Below, in pieces: positions 37,151 to 49,232 of a stretch of 64,000 nt of DNA; the stretch's first letter is position 1, and every line of letters begins with the position of its first letter. Both the position numbers and the translations under genes were made by a program. Origin of the DNA: Calliopsis andreniformis (taxonomy: Eukaryota; Arthropoda; Insecta; Hymenoptera; Andrenidae). The notes beneath the pieces are model-generated. The model saw only the letters and a program-made list of their open reading frames with translations, was not told the origin of the DNA and ran no database searches. The stretch lies in contig NW_027480593.1 in the NCBI RefSeq assembly GCF_051401765.1, positions 124,001-188,000 of the forward strand, given 5' to 3'.

Positions 37151-39366
37151 TGAGGACTGAGGACTGACGATTGAGGGTTGAGAATTGAGGATTGAGGATT
37201 GAGGATTGAAGATTGAGGATTGGGTATTGAGGATTGAGGATTGAGGATTGAGGATTGAGGATTGAAGATTGAGTATTGTGGATTGAAGATCGAGGATTGA
37301 GTATTGAGGATTGAGGATTGAGGATTGAGCGTTGAGGATTGAGCATTGAGGATTGAAGATTGAGGATTGGGTATTGAGGATAGAAGAACGAGGATTGAGG
37401 ACTGATGATTGAGGATTGAGGATTGTAGACTGAGTATTGAGGATTGAATATTGAGGATTGAGGATTGAGGTTTGAGTATTGAGAATTGGGGATTGAGGAT
37501 TGAGGGTTGAAGATTGAGTATTGAGGATTGAAGGTTGAGGATTGAGGATTGAGGATTGAGGATTGGCGATAGAAGATTGAGGATTGGGGATGGAGGATTG
37601 ACGTTTGAGGATTGAGTATTGAGGATTGAGAATTGAGGATTGAGTATTGCAGATTGAGTATTGAGGATTGAAGATTGAGGATTGAGGGTTGAGTATTGAG
37701 GAGTGAGGATGAGGGCCGAGGGCTGAGGATTGAGGTTTGAGGCTTGAGGACTGAGGATTGAGGATTGAGAATTGAGGATTGAGGATTGAGGATTGAAGAT
37801 TGAGGATTGGGCGTTGAGGATTGAAGAATGAGGATTGAGGATTGAGGATTGAGGATTGAGGATTGAAGATTGAGGATTGAGGATTGAGGATTGAGTATTG
37901 AAGATTGAGGATTGAGGATTGAGGATTGAGAGTTGAGAATTGAAGGTGAGGACTGAGGGTTGAGGATTGAGGTTTGAGGAACGAGCATTGGGGATTGAGG
38001 ATTGAGGACTGAGGATTGACGATTGAGTATTGAAGATTGATGATTGATGACTGAGGATTGAGGATTGAGGATTGAGGATTGAGGATTGAGGATTGAAGAT
38101 TGAGTATAGAGGATTGAATATTGAGGATTGACGATTGAGGATTGGGGATTGAGGATGAGGGCTGAGGGTTGAGGGTTGAGGTTTGAGTATTGAATCCTTA
38201 AAATTCAGGATATTCTATTGAGTATTGAGAATTGAGGATTGATGGTTGGGTATTGAGGATTGAGGATTGAGGATTGAAGATTGAGGACGAGGGCTGAGGT
38301 TTGAGGATTGAGGTTTGAGGACTGAGGACTGACGATTGAGGGTTGAGAATTGAGGATTGAGGATTGAGGATTGAAGATTGAGGATTGGGTATTGAGGATT
38401 GAGGATTGAGGATTGAGGATTGAGGATTGAAGATTGAGTATTGTGGAGTGAAGATCGAGGATTGAGTATTGAGGATTGAGGATTGAGGATTGAGCGTTGA
38501 GGATTGAGCATTGAGGATTGAAGATTGAGGATTGGGTATTGAGGATAGAAGAACGAGGATTGAGGACTGATGATTGAGGATTGAGGATTGTAGACTGAGT
38601 ATTGAGGATTGAATATTGAGGATTGAGGATTGAGGTTTGAGTATTGAGAATTGGGGATTGAGGATCGAGGGTTGAAGATTGAGTATTGAGGATTGAAGGT
38701 TGAGGATTGAGGATTGAGGATTGAGGATTGGCGATAGAAGATTGAGGATTGGGGATGGAGGATTGACGTTTGAGGATTGAGTATTGAGGATTGAGAATTG
38801 AGGATTGAGTATTGCAGATTGAGTATTGAGGATTGAAGATTGAGGATTGAGGGTTGAGTATTGAGGAGTGAGGATGAGGGCCGAGGGCTGAGGATTGAGG
38901 TTTGAGGCTTGAGGACTGAGGATGGAGGATTGAGAATTGAGGATTGAGGATTGAGGATTGAAGATTGAGGATTGGGCGTTGAGGATTGAAGAATGAGGAT
39001 TGAGGATTGAGGATTGAGGATTGAGGATTGAAGATTGAGGATTGAGGATTGAGGATTGAGTATTGAAGATTGAGGATTGAGGATTGAGGATTGAGAGTTG
39101 AGAATTGAAGGTGAGGACTGAGGGTTGAGGATTGAGGTTTGAGGAACGAGCATTGGGGATTGAGGATTGAGGACTGAGGATTGACGATTGAGTATTGAAG
39201 ATTGATGATTGATGACTGAGGATTGAGGATTGAGGATTGAGGATTGAGGATTGAGGATTGAAGATTGAGTATAGAGGATTGAATATTGAGGATTGACGAT
39301 TGAGGATTGGGGATTGAGGATGAGGGCTGAGGGTTGAGGGTTGAGGTTTGAGTATTGAATCCTTAA
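35773..39366. repeat. Tandem series: one 1263-bp unit then two 1165-bp units
   Basis: Box A (CCTTAAAATTC subtype) lies at 35773, 37036, 38201 and 39366, giving units of 1263, 1165 and 1165 bp. The difference of 98 bp is 14 heptamers. It corresponds to a segment near 36.0-36.1 kb holding GATTATTCAGGAATGGAG and GAGGACCGAGG, which is absent from the two shorter units. Units are otherwise nearly identical, including the GAGGGCCGAGGGCTGAGG and GGCGATAGAAGATTGAGG markers. Confidence 0.88.
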
Positions 39367-42300
39367 AATTCAGGATATTCTATTGAGTATTGAGAATTGA
39401 GGATTGATGGTTGGGTATTGAGGATTGAGGATTGAGGATTGAGGATTGAGGACGAGGGCTGAGGTTTGAGGATTGAGGTTTGAGGACTGAGGACTGACGA
39501 TTGAGGGTTGAGAATTGAGGATTGAGGATTGAGGATTGAAGATTGAGGATTGGGTATTGAGGATTGAGGATTGAGGATTCAGGATTGAGGATTGAGGATT
39601 GAAGATTGATTATTCAGGAATGGAGATTGACGATTGAGGATTGAGGACCGAGGATTGAGGATTGAGGATTGAAGATTGAGTATTGAGGATTGAAGATTAA
39701 GGATTGAGGATTGGGGATTGAGGATTGAGGATTGAAGATTGAGGATTGGGTATTCCGGATTGAACATTGAGGATTGAGGGTTGAGGATTGAGGATTGAGG
39801 GTTGAGGTTTGAAGATTGAGGATTGGGGATTGAGGATTGACAATTGAGGATTGGGTATTGCGGATTGAACATTGAGGATTGAGGATTGAGAATAGAGGAT
39901 TGAGTATTGAGGATTGAAGATTGAGGATTGAGTATTGAAGATTGAGGATTGATGATTGAGGATAGAGGATTGAGGATTTAGGATTGAGGATTGAGGATTG
40001 AAGGTTGAGTATTGAGGATTGAGGATTGAAGATTGAGGATTGCGTATTGAGGATTGAACATAGAGTATTGAGGATTGAGGATTGAAGATTGAATATTGAT
40101 GATTGAAGGTTGAGGATTAAGGATTGAGGATTGTGGATTGAGGACGAGTACCGAGGGTTGAATATTGATGTTTGTGGTCTGAGGAATGACGATTGAGGAT
40201 TGAGAATCGAGGATTGAGGATTGAGAATTGAAGATTGAGGATTGAAGTTTGAGGATTGAGGGTTGAGGTTTGAGGATTGAGGATGAGGCCTGAGGGTTGA
40301 GGATTGAGGTTTGAGGACTGAGGACTGAGGATTGAGGATTGAGAATTGAGGATTGAGGATTGAGGATTGAAGATTGAGGATTGGGCGTTGAGGATTGAAG
40401 AATGAGTATTGAGGATTGAGGATTGAGGATTGAGGATTGAAGATTGAGGATTGAGGATTGAGGATTGAGGATTGAGGATTGAGGATTGAGGATGAGTTCT
40501 GAGAGTTGAGGGTTGAGGTTTGAGGCCTAAGGACTGTGGATTGAGGATTGAGGATTGAGGATTGAGGATAGAGGATTGAAGATTGAGGATTGGGGACTGA
40601 GGATTGAAGATTGAGGATTGAGGATTGAGGATTGAAGACTCAGTATTGAGGATTGAAGATTGAGTATTGATGATTGAAGATTGAGCATTGAGGATTGGGG
40701 ATTGAGAATTGAGAATTGAGGATGAGTACTGAGGGTTGAGGATTGAGGTTTGAAGGATGAGGATTGGGGATTGAGGATTGAGGTATGAGGATTAAGGATT
40801 GAGAATTGAGGATTGAGGATTGAGGATTGAGGATTGAAGATTGAGGATTGGGTATTGCGGATTGAACATTGAGGACAGAGAATTGATGATTGAGGATTGA
40901 GTATTGAGGATTGAAGATTGAGGATTGAGGATTGAGGATTCAAGATTGAGTATTAAGGATTGAAGATTGAGGATTGAGGATTGAGGATTGAGGATTGAGG
41001 ATTGAAGATTGAAGATTGAGTATTGAGGATTGAAGGTTGAGGATTGAGGATTGAGGATTGAGGATTGAAGGTTGAGGCTTGAGGACTGAGGATTGAGGAT
41101 TGAGAATTGAGGATTGAGGATTGAGGATTGAAGATTGAGGATTGGGCGTTGAGGATTGAAGAATGAGGATTGAGGATTGAGGATTGAGGATTGAGGATTG
41201 AAGATTGAGGATTGAGGATTGAGGATTGAGTATTGAAGATTGAGGATTGAGGATTGAGGATTGAGAGTTGAGAATTGAAGGTGAGGACTGAGGGTTGAGG
41301 ATTGAGGTTTGAGGAACGAGCATTGGGGATTGAGGATTGAGGACTGAGGATTGACGATTGAGTATTGAAGATTGATGATTGATGACTGAGGATTGAGGAT
41401 TGAGGATTGAGGATTGAGGATTGAGGATTGAAGATTGAGTATAGAGGATTGAATATTGAGGATTGACGATTGAGGATTGGGGATTGAGGATGAGGGCTGA
41501 GGGTTGAGGGTTGAGGTTTGAGTATTGAATCCTTAAAATTCAGGATATTCTATTGAGTATTGAGAATTGAGGATTGATGGTTGGGTATTGAGGATTGAGG
41601 ATTGAGGATTGAGGATTGAGGACGAGGGCTGAGGTTTGAGGATTGAGGTTTGAGGACTGAGGACTGACGATTGAGGGTTGAGAATTGAGGATTGAGGATT
41701 GAGGATTGAAGATTGAGGATTGGGTATTGAGGATTGAGGATTGAGGATTGAGGATTGAGGATTGAGGATTGAAGATTGATTATTCAGGAATGGAGATTGA
41801 CGATTGAGGATTGAGGACCGAGGATTGAGGATTGAGGATTGAAGATTGAGTATTGAGGATTGAAGATTAAGGATTGAGGATTGGGGATTGAGGATCGAGG
41901 ATTGAAGATTGAGGATTGGGTATTCCGGATTGAACATTGAGGATTGAGGGTTGAGGATTGAGGATTGAGGGTTGAGGTTTGAAGATTGAGGATTGGGGAT
42001 TGAGGATTGACAATTGAGGATTGGGTATTGCGGATTGAACATTGAGGATTGAGGATTGAGAATAGAGGATTGAGTATTGAGGATTGAAGATTGAGGATTG
42101 AGTATTGAAGATTGAGGATTGATGATTGAGGATAGAGGATTGAGGATTTAGGATTGAGGATTGAGGATTGAAGGTTGAGTATTGAGGATTGAGGATTGAA
42201 GATTGAGGATTGCGTATTGAGGATTGAACATAGAGTATTGAGGATTGAGGATTGAAGATTGAATATTGATGATTGAAGGTTGAGGATTGAGGATTGAGGA

Positions 42301-42997
42301 TTGTGGATTGAGGACGAGTACCGAGGGTTGAATATTGATGATTGTGGTCTGAGGAATGACGATTGAGGATTGAGAATCGAGGATTGAGGATTGAGAATTG
42401 AAGATTGAGGATTGAAGTTTGAGGATTGAGGGTTGAGGTTTGAGGATTGAGGATGAGGCCTGAGGGTTGAGGATTGAGGTTTGAGGACTGAGGACTGAGG
42501 ATTGAGGATTGAGAATTGAGGATTGAGGATTGAGGATTGAAGATTGAGGATTGGGCGTTGAGGATTGAAGAATGAGTATTGAGGATTGAGGATTGAGGAT
42601 TGAGGATTGAAGATTGAGGATTGAGGATTGAGGATTGAGGATTGAGGATTGAGGATTGAGGATGAGTTCTGAGAGTTGAGGGTTGAGGTTTGAGGCCTAA
42701 GGACTGTGGATTGAGGATTGAGGATTGAGGATTGAGGATAGAGGATTGAAGATTGAGGATTGGGGACTGAGGATTGAAGATTGAGGATTGAGGATTGAGG
42801 ATTGAAGACTCAGTATTGAGGATTGAAGATTGAGTATTGATGATTGAAGATTGAGCATTGAGGATTGGGGATTGAGAATTGAGAATTGAGGATGAGTACT
42901 GAGGGTTGAGGATTGAGGTTTGAAGGATGAGGATTGGGGATTGAGGATTGAGGTATGAGGATTAAGGATTGAGAATTGAGGATTGAGGATTGAGGAT
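38895..42997. repeat. 2170-bp tandem duplication, about 1.9 copies
   Basis: Box A at 39366 and 41536 are 2170 bp apart, and GATTATTCAGGAATGGAG near 39610 recurs near 41780. The shared GATGAGTTCTGAGAGTTGAG marker is near 40491 and 42661. The match ends near 42997, where the second copy switches to GAGGATGAGGGCTGAGGG. One copy has GAGGATTCAGGATTG near 39575 where the other has plain heptamers. The right part of the unit (about 40.23-40.8 kb) also recurs near 45.36 and 46.44 kb. Confidence 0.85.
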
Positions 42998-43489
42998 GAG
43001 GGCTGAGGGTTGAGGGTTGAGGTTTGAGTATTGAATCCTGAAAATTCAGGATATTCTATTGTGTATTGAGAATTGAGGATTGATGGTTGAGTATTGAGGA
43101 TTGAGGATTGAGGATTGGGGATTGAGTATTGAAGATTGGGGATTGACGATTGAGGATTGAGTATTGAGGATTGAGGATTGTGGATTCAGGATAGAGGATT
43201 GAAGATTGAGTATTGAGGATTGAATATTGAGGATTGAGGATTGAGGATTGAGGATTGAGGATGAGGGCTGAGGGTTGAGGGTTGAGGTTTGAGCATTGAA
43301 TACTGAAAATTCAGGATTTTCTATTGAGTATTGAGAATTGAGGATTGATGGTTGGGAATCGAGGATTGAGGATTGAGGATTGAAGGTTGAGTATTCAGGA
43401 CTGGAGATTGACGATTGGGGATTGAGGACCGAGGATTGAAGATTGAGTATTGAGGATTGAAGATTGAGGATTGAGGATTGAGGATTGAG

Positions 43490-44013
43490 GATTGAGGATT
43501 GAAGTTTGAGGATTGGGGACTGAGTGTTGAGGGTTGAGTTATGAGAATTGATGTTTGTAGATAGAGATTTTAAGATTGCAGGTTGAGTATTGAGTATTGA
43601 AACCTGTGAATTGAGGATATTCTACTGAGGAATGGGGATTGACAAGTGATTGTTGAGGACTGAGGGCTGAAGATTGAGGATTCAGTATTGAGGAATAAGG
43701 ATTGAGGTTTGAGGACTGAGGATTGAGGATTGAGGATTGAGGATTGAGGATTGAGGATTGAGGATAGAAGATTGAGGATTGGGTATTGAGGATTGAACAT
43801 TGAGGATTGAGGAATGAGTATTGAGGATTGACGATTGAGTATTGAAAATTGAATATTGATGGTTGAAGATTGAGGATCGAGGATTGAGTGTTGTGGATTG
43901 AGGACGAGGACTGAGGGTTGAGTATTGATGTTTGAGGTCTGAGGATTGAGGATTGAGGATTGAGAATTGTGGATTGAAGGTTGAGAATTGAAGATTGAGG
44001 ATTGGGTGTTGAG
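43490..44013. repeat. Box B-containing block, copy at 43.5 kb (partner 48.71-49.23 kb)
   Basis: The GAGTTATGAGAATTGA variant and TTTGTAGATAGAGATTTTAAG near 43536-43576 recur near 48755-48795 at offset 5219, with box core GATATTCTACTGAGG and the unusual GACAAGTGATTG. A third, more diverged copy starts near 49680 and has GATATTCGACTGAGG and GAGACTGAGGG with one base missing. The partners diverge after about 44013 and 49232. Confidence 0.8.
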
Positions 44014-44889
44014 GATTGAATGTTGAGGATTGAGGGTTGAGGATTGATGACTGAGGATTGAGGATTGAGGATTGAGGATTGAAGGTTGAGGATTGAGGAT
44101 TGAGGATTGAGAATTGAAGATTGAGTATTGGGGATTCACGGTTGAGGATTGAGGATTGAGTGTTGAGGATTGAGGACGAGGACTGACGGTTGAGGTTTGA
44201 GGTTTGAGGATTGAGGATTGATGATTGAGGACTGAGGAGTGAGGATTGAGGATTGAGCATTGAGGATTGAAGTTTGAGGACTCGGGATTGAGGATTGAAG
44301 ATTGAGGATTAAGGATTGAGGATTGGGTATTGAGGATCTAGGATTGGAGATTGATTATTGAGGATTGAAGATTGAGGATTGAGGATTGAGGATTGAGAAT
44401 TGAGAATTGAGGGTGAGGACTAAGGGTTGAGTATTGAGGTTCGAGGAACGAGGATAGGGGATTGAAGATTGAGGACTGAGGATTGACGATTGAGTATTGA
44501 AGATTGAGGATTGATGACTGAGGATTGAGGATTGAGGATTGAGGATTGAGGATTGAGGATTGAAGGTTGAGTATTGAGGATTGAGGATTGAAGATTGAGG
44601 ATTGCGTATTGAGGATTGAACATTGAGTATTGAGGTTTGAGGATTGAAGATTGAATATTGATGATTGAAGATTGAGGATCGAGGATTGAGAGTTGTGGAT
44701 TGAGAACGAGGACTGAGGGCTGAGTATTGATGTTTGAGTTCTGAGGATTGAGGATTGAGCATTGAGAATTGAGGATTGAGGATTGAGGATTGAAGATTGA
44801 TGATTGGGTGTTGAGGATTGAAGAATGAGGATTGAGGATTGAGGATTGAGTATTGCGGATTGAAAATTGAGTATTGAGGATTGAAGATT

Positions 44890-47036
44890 GAGGATTGAGG
44901 ATTGAGGATTGAGGATTGATGATTGAGGATTGAGGATTGAGTATTGAAGATTGAGTATTGAGTGTTGAAGATTTAGGATCGTGGATTGAGTATTGAGGAT
45001 TGAGGATTAAAGATTGAGGATTGAGGATTGAGGATTGAGTTTTGAGGATTGAGGATTGAAGATTGATGTTTGAGGATTGAGGATTGAGGATTGAAGATTG
45101 AGTATTGAGGGTTGAAGATATAGGATCGAGGATTGAGTATTGAGGACTGAGGATAAAAGATTGAGGATTGAGGATTGATGATTGAGCTTTGAGGATTGAG
45201 GATTGAAGATTGAATATTGATGATTGAAGGTTGAGGATTGAGGATTGAGGATTGTGGATTGAGGACGAGTACCGAGGGTTGTATATTGATGTTTGTGGTC
45301 TGAGGAATGACGATTGAGGATTGAGAATCGAGGATTGAGGATTGAGAATTGAAGATTGAGGATTGAAGTTTGAGGATTGAGGGTTGAGGTTTGAGGATTG
45401 AGGATGAGGCATGAGGGTTGAGGATTGAGGTTTGAGGACTGAGGACTGAGGATTGAGGATTGAGAATTGAGGATTGAGGATTGAGGATTGAAGATTGAGG
45501 ATTGGGCGTTGAGGATTGAAGAATGAGTATTGAGGATTGAGGATTGAGGATTGAGGATTGAAGATTGAGGTTTGAGGATTGAGGATTGAGGATTGAGGAT
45601 TGAGGATTGAGGATTGAGGATGAGTTCTGAGAGTTGAGGGTTGAGGTTTGAGGCCTAAGGACTGTGGATTGAGGATTGAGGATTGAGGATTGAGGATGGA
45701 GGATTGAAGATTGAGGATTGGGGACTGAGGATTGAAGATTGAGGATTGAGGATTGAGGATTGAAGACTCAGTATTGAGGATTGAAGATTGAGTATTGATG
45801 ATTGAAGATTGAGCATTGAGGATTGGGGATTGAGAATTGAGAATTGAGGATGAGTACTGAGGGTTGAGGATTGAGGTTTGAAGGATGAGGATTGGGGATT
45901 GAGGATTGAGGTATGAGGATTAAGGATTGAGAATTGAGGATTGAGGATTGAGGATTGAGGATTGAAGATTGAGGATTGAGGATTGAGGATTGAGGATTGA
46001 TGATTGAGGATTGAGGATTGAGTATTGAAGATTGAGTATTGAGTGTTGAAGATTTAGGATCGTGGATTGAGTATTGAGGATTGAGGATTAAAGATTGAGG
46101 ATTGAGGATTGAGGATTGAGTTTTGAGGATTGAGGATTGAAGATTGATGTTTGAGGATTGAGGATTGAGGATTGAAGATTGAGTATTGAGGGTTGAAGAT
46201 ATAGGATCGAGGATTGAGTATTGAGGACTGAGGATAAAAGATTGAGGATTGAGGATTGATGATTGAGCTTTGAGGATTGAGGATTGAAGATTGAATATTG
46301 ATGATTGAAGGTTGAGGATTGAGGATTGAGGATTGTGGATTGAGGACGAGTACCGAGGGTTGTATATTGATGTTTGTGGTCTGAGGAATGACGATTGAGG
46401 ATTGAGAATCGAGGATTGAGGATTGAGAATTGAAGATTGAGGATTGAAGTTTGAGGATTGAGGGTTGAGGTTTGAGGATTGAGGATGAGGCATGAGGGTT
46501 GAGGATTGAGGTTTGAGGACTGAGGACTGAGGATTGAGGATTGAGAATTGAGGATTGAGGATTGAGGATTGAAGATTGAGGATTGGGCGTTGAGGATTGA
46601 AGAATGAGTATTGAGGATTGAGGATTGAGGATTGAGGATTGAAGATTGAGGATTGAGGATTGAGGATTGAGGATTGAGGATTGAGGATTGAGGATGAGTT
46701 CTGAGAGTTGAGGGTTGAGGTTTGAGGCCTAAGGACTGTGGATTGAGGATTGAGGATTGAGGATTGAGGATAGAGGATTGAAGATTGAGGATTGGGGACT
46801 GAGGATTGAAGATTGAGGATTGAGGATTGAGGATTGAAGACTCAGTATTGAGGATTGAAGATTGAGTATTGATGATTGAAGATTGAGCATTGAGGATTGG
46901 GGATTGAGAATTGAGAATTGAGGATGAGTACTGAGGGTTGAGGATTGAGGTTTGAAGGATGAGGATTGGGGATTGAGGATTGAGGTATGAGGATTAAGGA
47001 TTGAGAATTGAGGATTGAGGATTGAGGATTGAGGAT
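44890..47036. repeat. 1081-bp tandem duplication, two copies
   Basis: TGATGATTGAGG at 44917 recurs at 45998, and the GTGTTGAAGATTTAGGATCG marker follows both at the same distance. Copies share GAGGACTGAGGATAAAAG and GGATGAGGCATGAGGG. They differ at isolated bases, such as GAGGTTTGAGG near 45568 against GAGGATTGAGG, and GAGGATGGAGG near 45703 against GAGGATAGAGG. The third expected copy is not present beyond about 47036. Confidence 0.85.
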
Positions 47037-48709
47037 TGAATATTGAGGATAGGGTATTGAGGATTGAAGAACGAGGATTGAGGATTGAGTGTTGAGGGTT
47101 GAGGATTGAGGATTGAGGATTGAAGATTGAGGATTGGGGATTGAGGATTGACGATTGAGGATTGGGTATTGCGGATTGAACATTGAGGACAGAGGATTGA
47201 TGATTGAGGATTGAGTATTGAGGATTGTAGATTGAGGATTGAGGATTGAGGATTCAAGATTGAGTATTAAGGATTGAAGATTGAGGATTGAGGATTGAGG
47301 ATTGAGGATTGAGGATTGAAGATTGAAGATTGAGTATTGAGGATTGAAGGTTGAGGATTGAGGATTGAGGATTGAGTATTGAAGGTTGAGGATTGGGGAT
47401 TGAGGATTGAGGATTGAGAATTGATAATTGAGGATGAGGACTGAGGGCTGAGGATTGAGGTTTGAGGATTGAGGATTGAGGATTGAGGATTGAGGATAGT
47501 GTATTGAGGATTGAAGATTGAGTATTGAAGATTGAGTATTGATGACTGAGGATTGAGGATTGAGGATTGAGGATTGAGGATTGAGGATTGAAGATTGAGT
47601 ATTGGGGATTGAAGATTGAGGATTGAGGATTGAGGATTGAGGATGGAGAATGAGGGCTGAGGGCTGAGGGTTGAGGATTGAGGTTTGAGTATTGAACCCT
47701 GAGAATTCAGGATATTCTATTGAGTATTGAGAATTGAGGGTTGATGGTTGAGTATTGACGATTGAGGATTGAGGACCGAGGATTGAAGATTGAGTATTGA
47801 GGATTGAAGATTGAGGATTGAGGATTGAGAATTGAGGATTGAGGATTGAGGATTGAGGATTGAGGATTGAACATTGAGCATTGAGGATTGAGGATTCAGG
47901 GTTGTGGATTGAGGACGAGGACTGACGGTTGAGGATTGAGGATTGAGGATTGAGGATTGAGGATTGGGGATTCAGGATCTAGGATTTGAGATTGATTAAT
48001 GAGGATTGAAGATTGAGGATTGAGGATTGAGGATTGAGAATTGAGAATTGAGAATAGAGGATGAGGACTGAGGGTTGAAGGTTGAGGTATGAGGAAAGAG
48101 GATTGAGGATTGAGGATTGAGGACTGAGGATTGACGATTGAGTATTGAAGACTGAGGATTGATTACTGAGGACTGAGGATTGAGGATTGAGGATTGAGGA
48201 TTGAGGAGTGGGTGTTGAGGATTGAAGAATGAGGATTGAGGATTGAGGATTGAGGATTAAGGACTGAAGATTGAGTATTGAGGATTGAAGATTGAGGATT
48301 GAGGATTGAGTATTGAGGATTGAGGATTGGGGATTGAAGATTGAGTGTTGAGGGTTGAAGGTTTAGGATTGAGGATTGAGGATTGAAGATTGAGTATTGA
48401 AGATTGAGTATTGATGACTGAGGATTGAGGATTGAGGATTGAGGATTGAGGATTGAGGATTGAAGATTGAGTATTGGGGATTGAAGATTGATTATTGAGG
48501 ATTGAGGATTGAGGATGGAGAATGAGGGCTGAGGGCTGAGGGTTGAGGATTGAGGTTTGAGTATTGAACCCTGAGAATTCAGGATATTCCATTGAGTATT
48601 GAGAATTGAGGGTTGATGGTTGAGTATTGACGATTGAGGATTGAGGACCGAGGATTGAAGATTGAGTATTGAGGATTGAAGATTGAGGATTGAGGATTGA
48701 GGATTGAGG

Positions 48710-49232
48710 ATTGAGGATTGAAGTTTGAGGATTGGGGACTGAGTGTTGAGGGTTGAGTTATGAGAATTGACGTTTGTAGATAGAGATTTTAAGATTGCAG
48801 GTTGAGTATTGAGTATTGAAACCTGTGAATTGAGGATATTCTACTGAGGAATGGGGATTGACAAGTGATTGTTGAGGACTGAGGGCTGAAGATTGAGGAT
48901 TCAGTATTGAGGAATAAGGATTGAGGTTTGAGGACTGAGGATTGAGGATTGAGGATTGAGGATTGAGGATTGAGGATTGAGGATAGAAGATTGAGGATTG
49001 GGTATTGAGGATTGAACATTGAGGATTGAGTAATGAGTATTGAGGATTGACGATTGAGTATTGAAAATTGAATATTGATGGTTGAAGATTGAGGATCGAG
49101 GATTGAGTGTTGTGGATTGAGGACGAGGACTGAGGGTTGAGTATTGATGTTTGAGGTCTGAGGATTGAGGATTGAGGATTGAGAATTGTGGATTGAAGGT
49201 TGAGAATTGAAGATTGAGGATTGGGTGTTGAG
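48710..49232. repeat. Box B-containing block, partner of 43.49-44.01 kb
   Basis: This is colinear with the 43.5-kb copy at offset 5219. Visible differences include GAATTGACGTTTG here against GAATTGATGTTTG, and GAGTAATGAG near 49027 against GAGGAATGAG. It ends where GAGGATTGAAGAATGAGG replaces GAGGATTGAATGTTGAGG. Confidence 0.8.
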
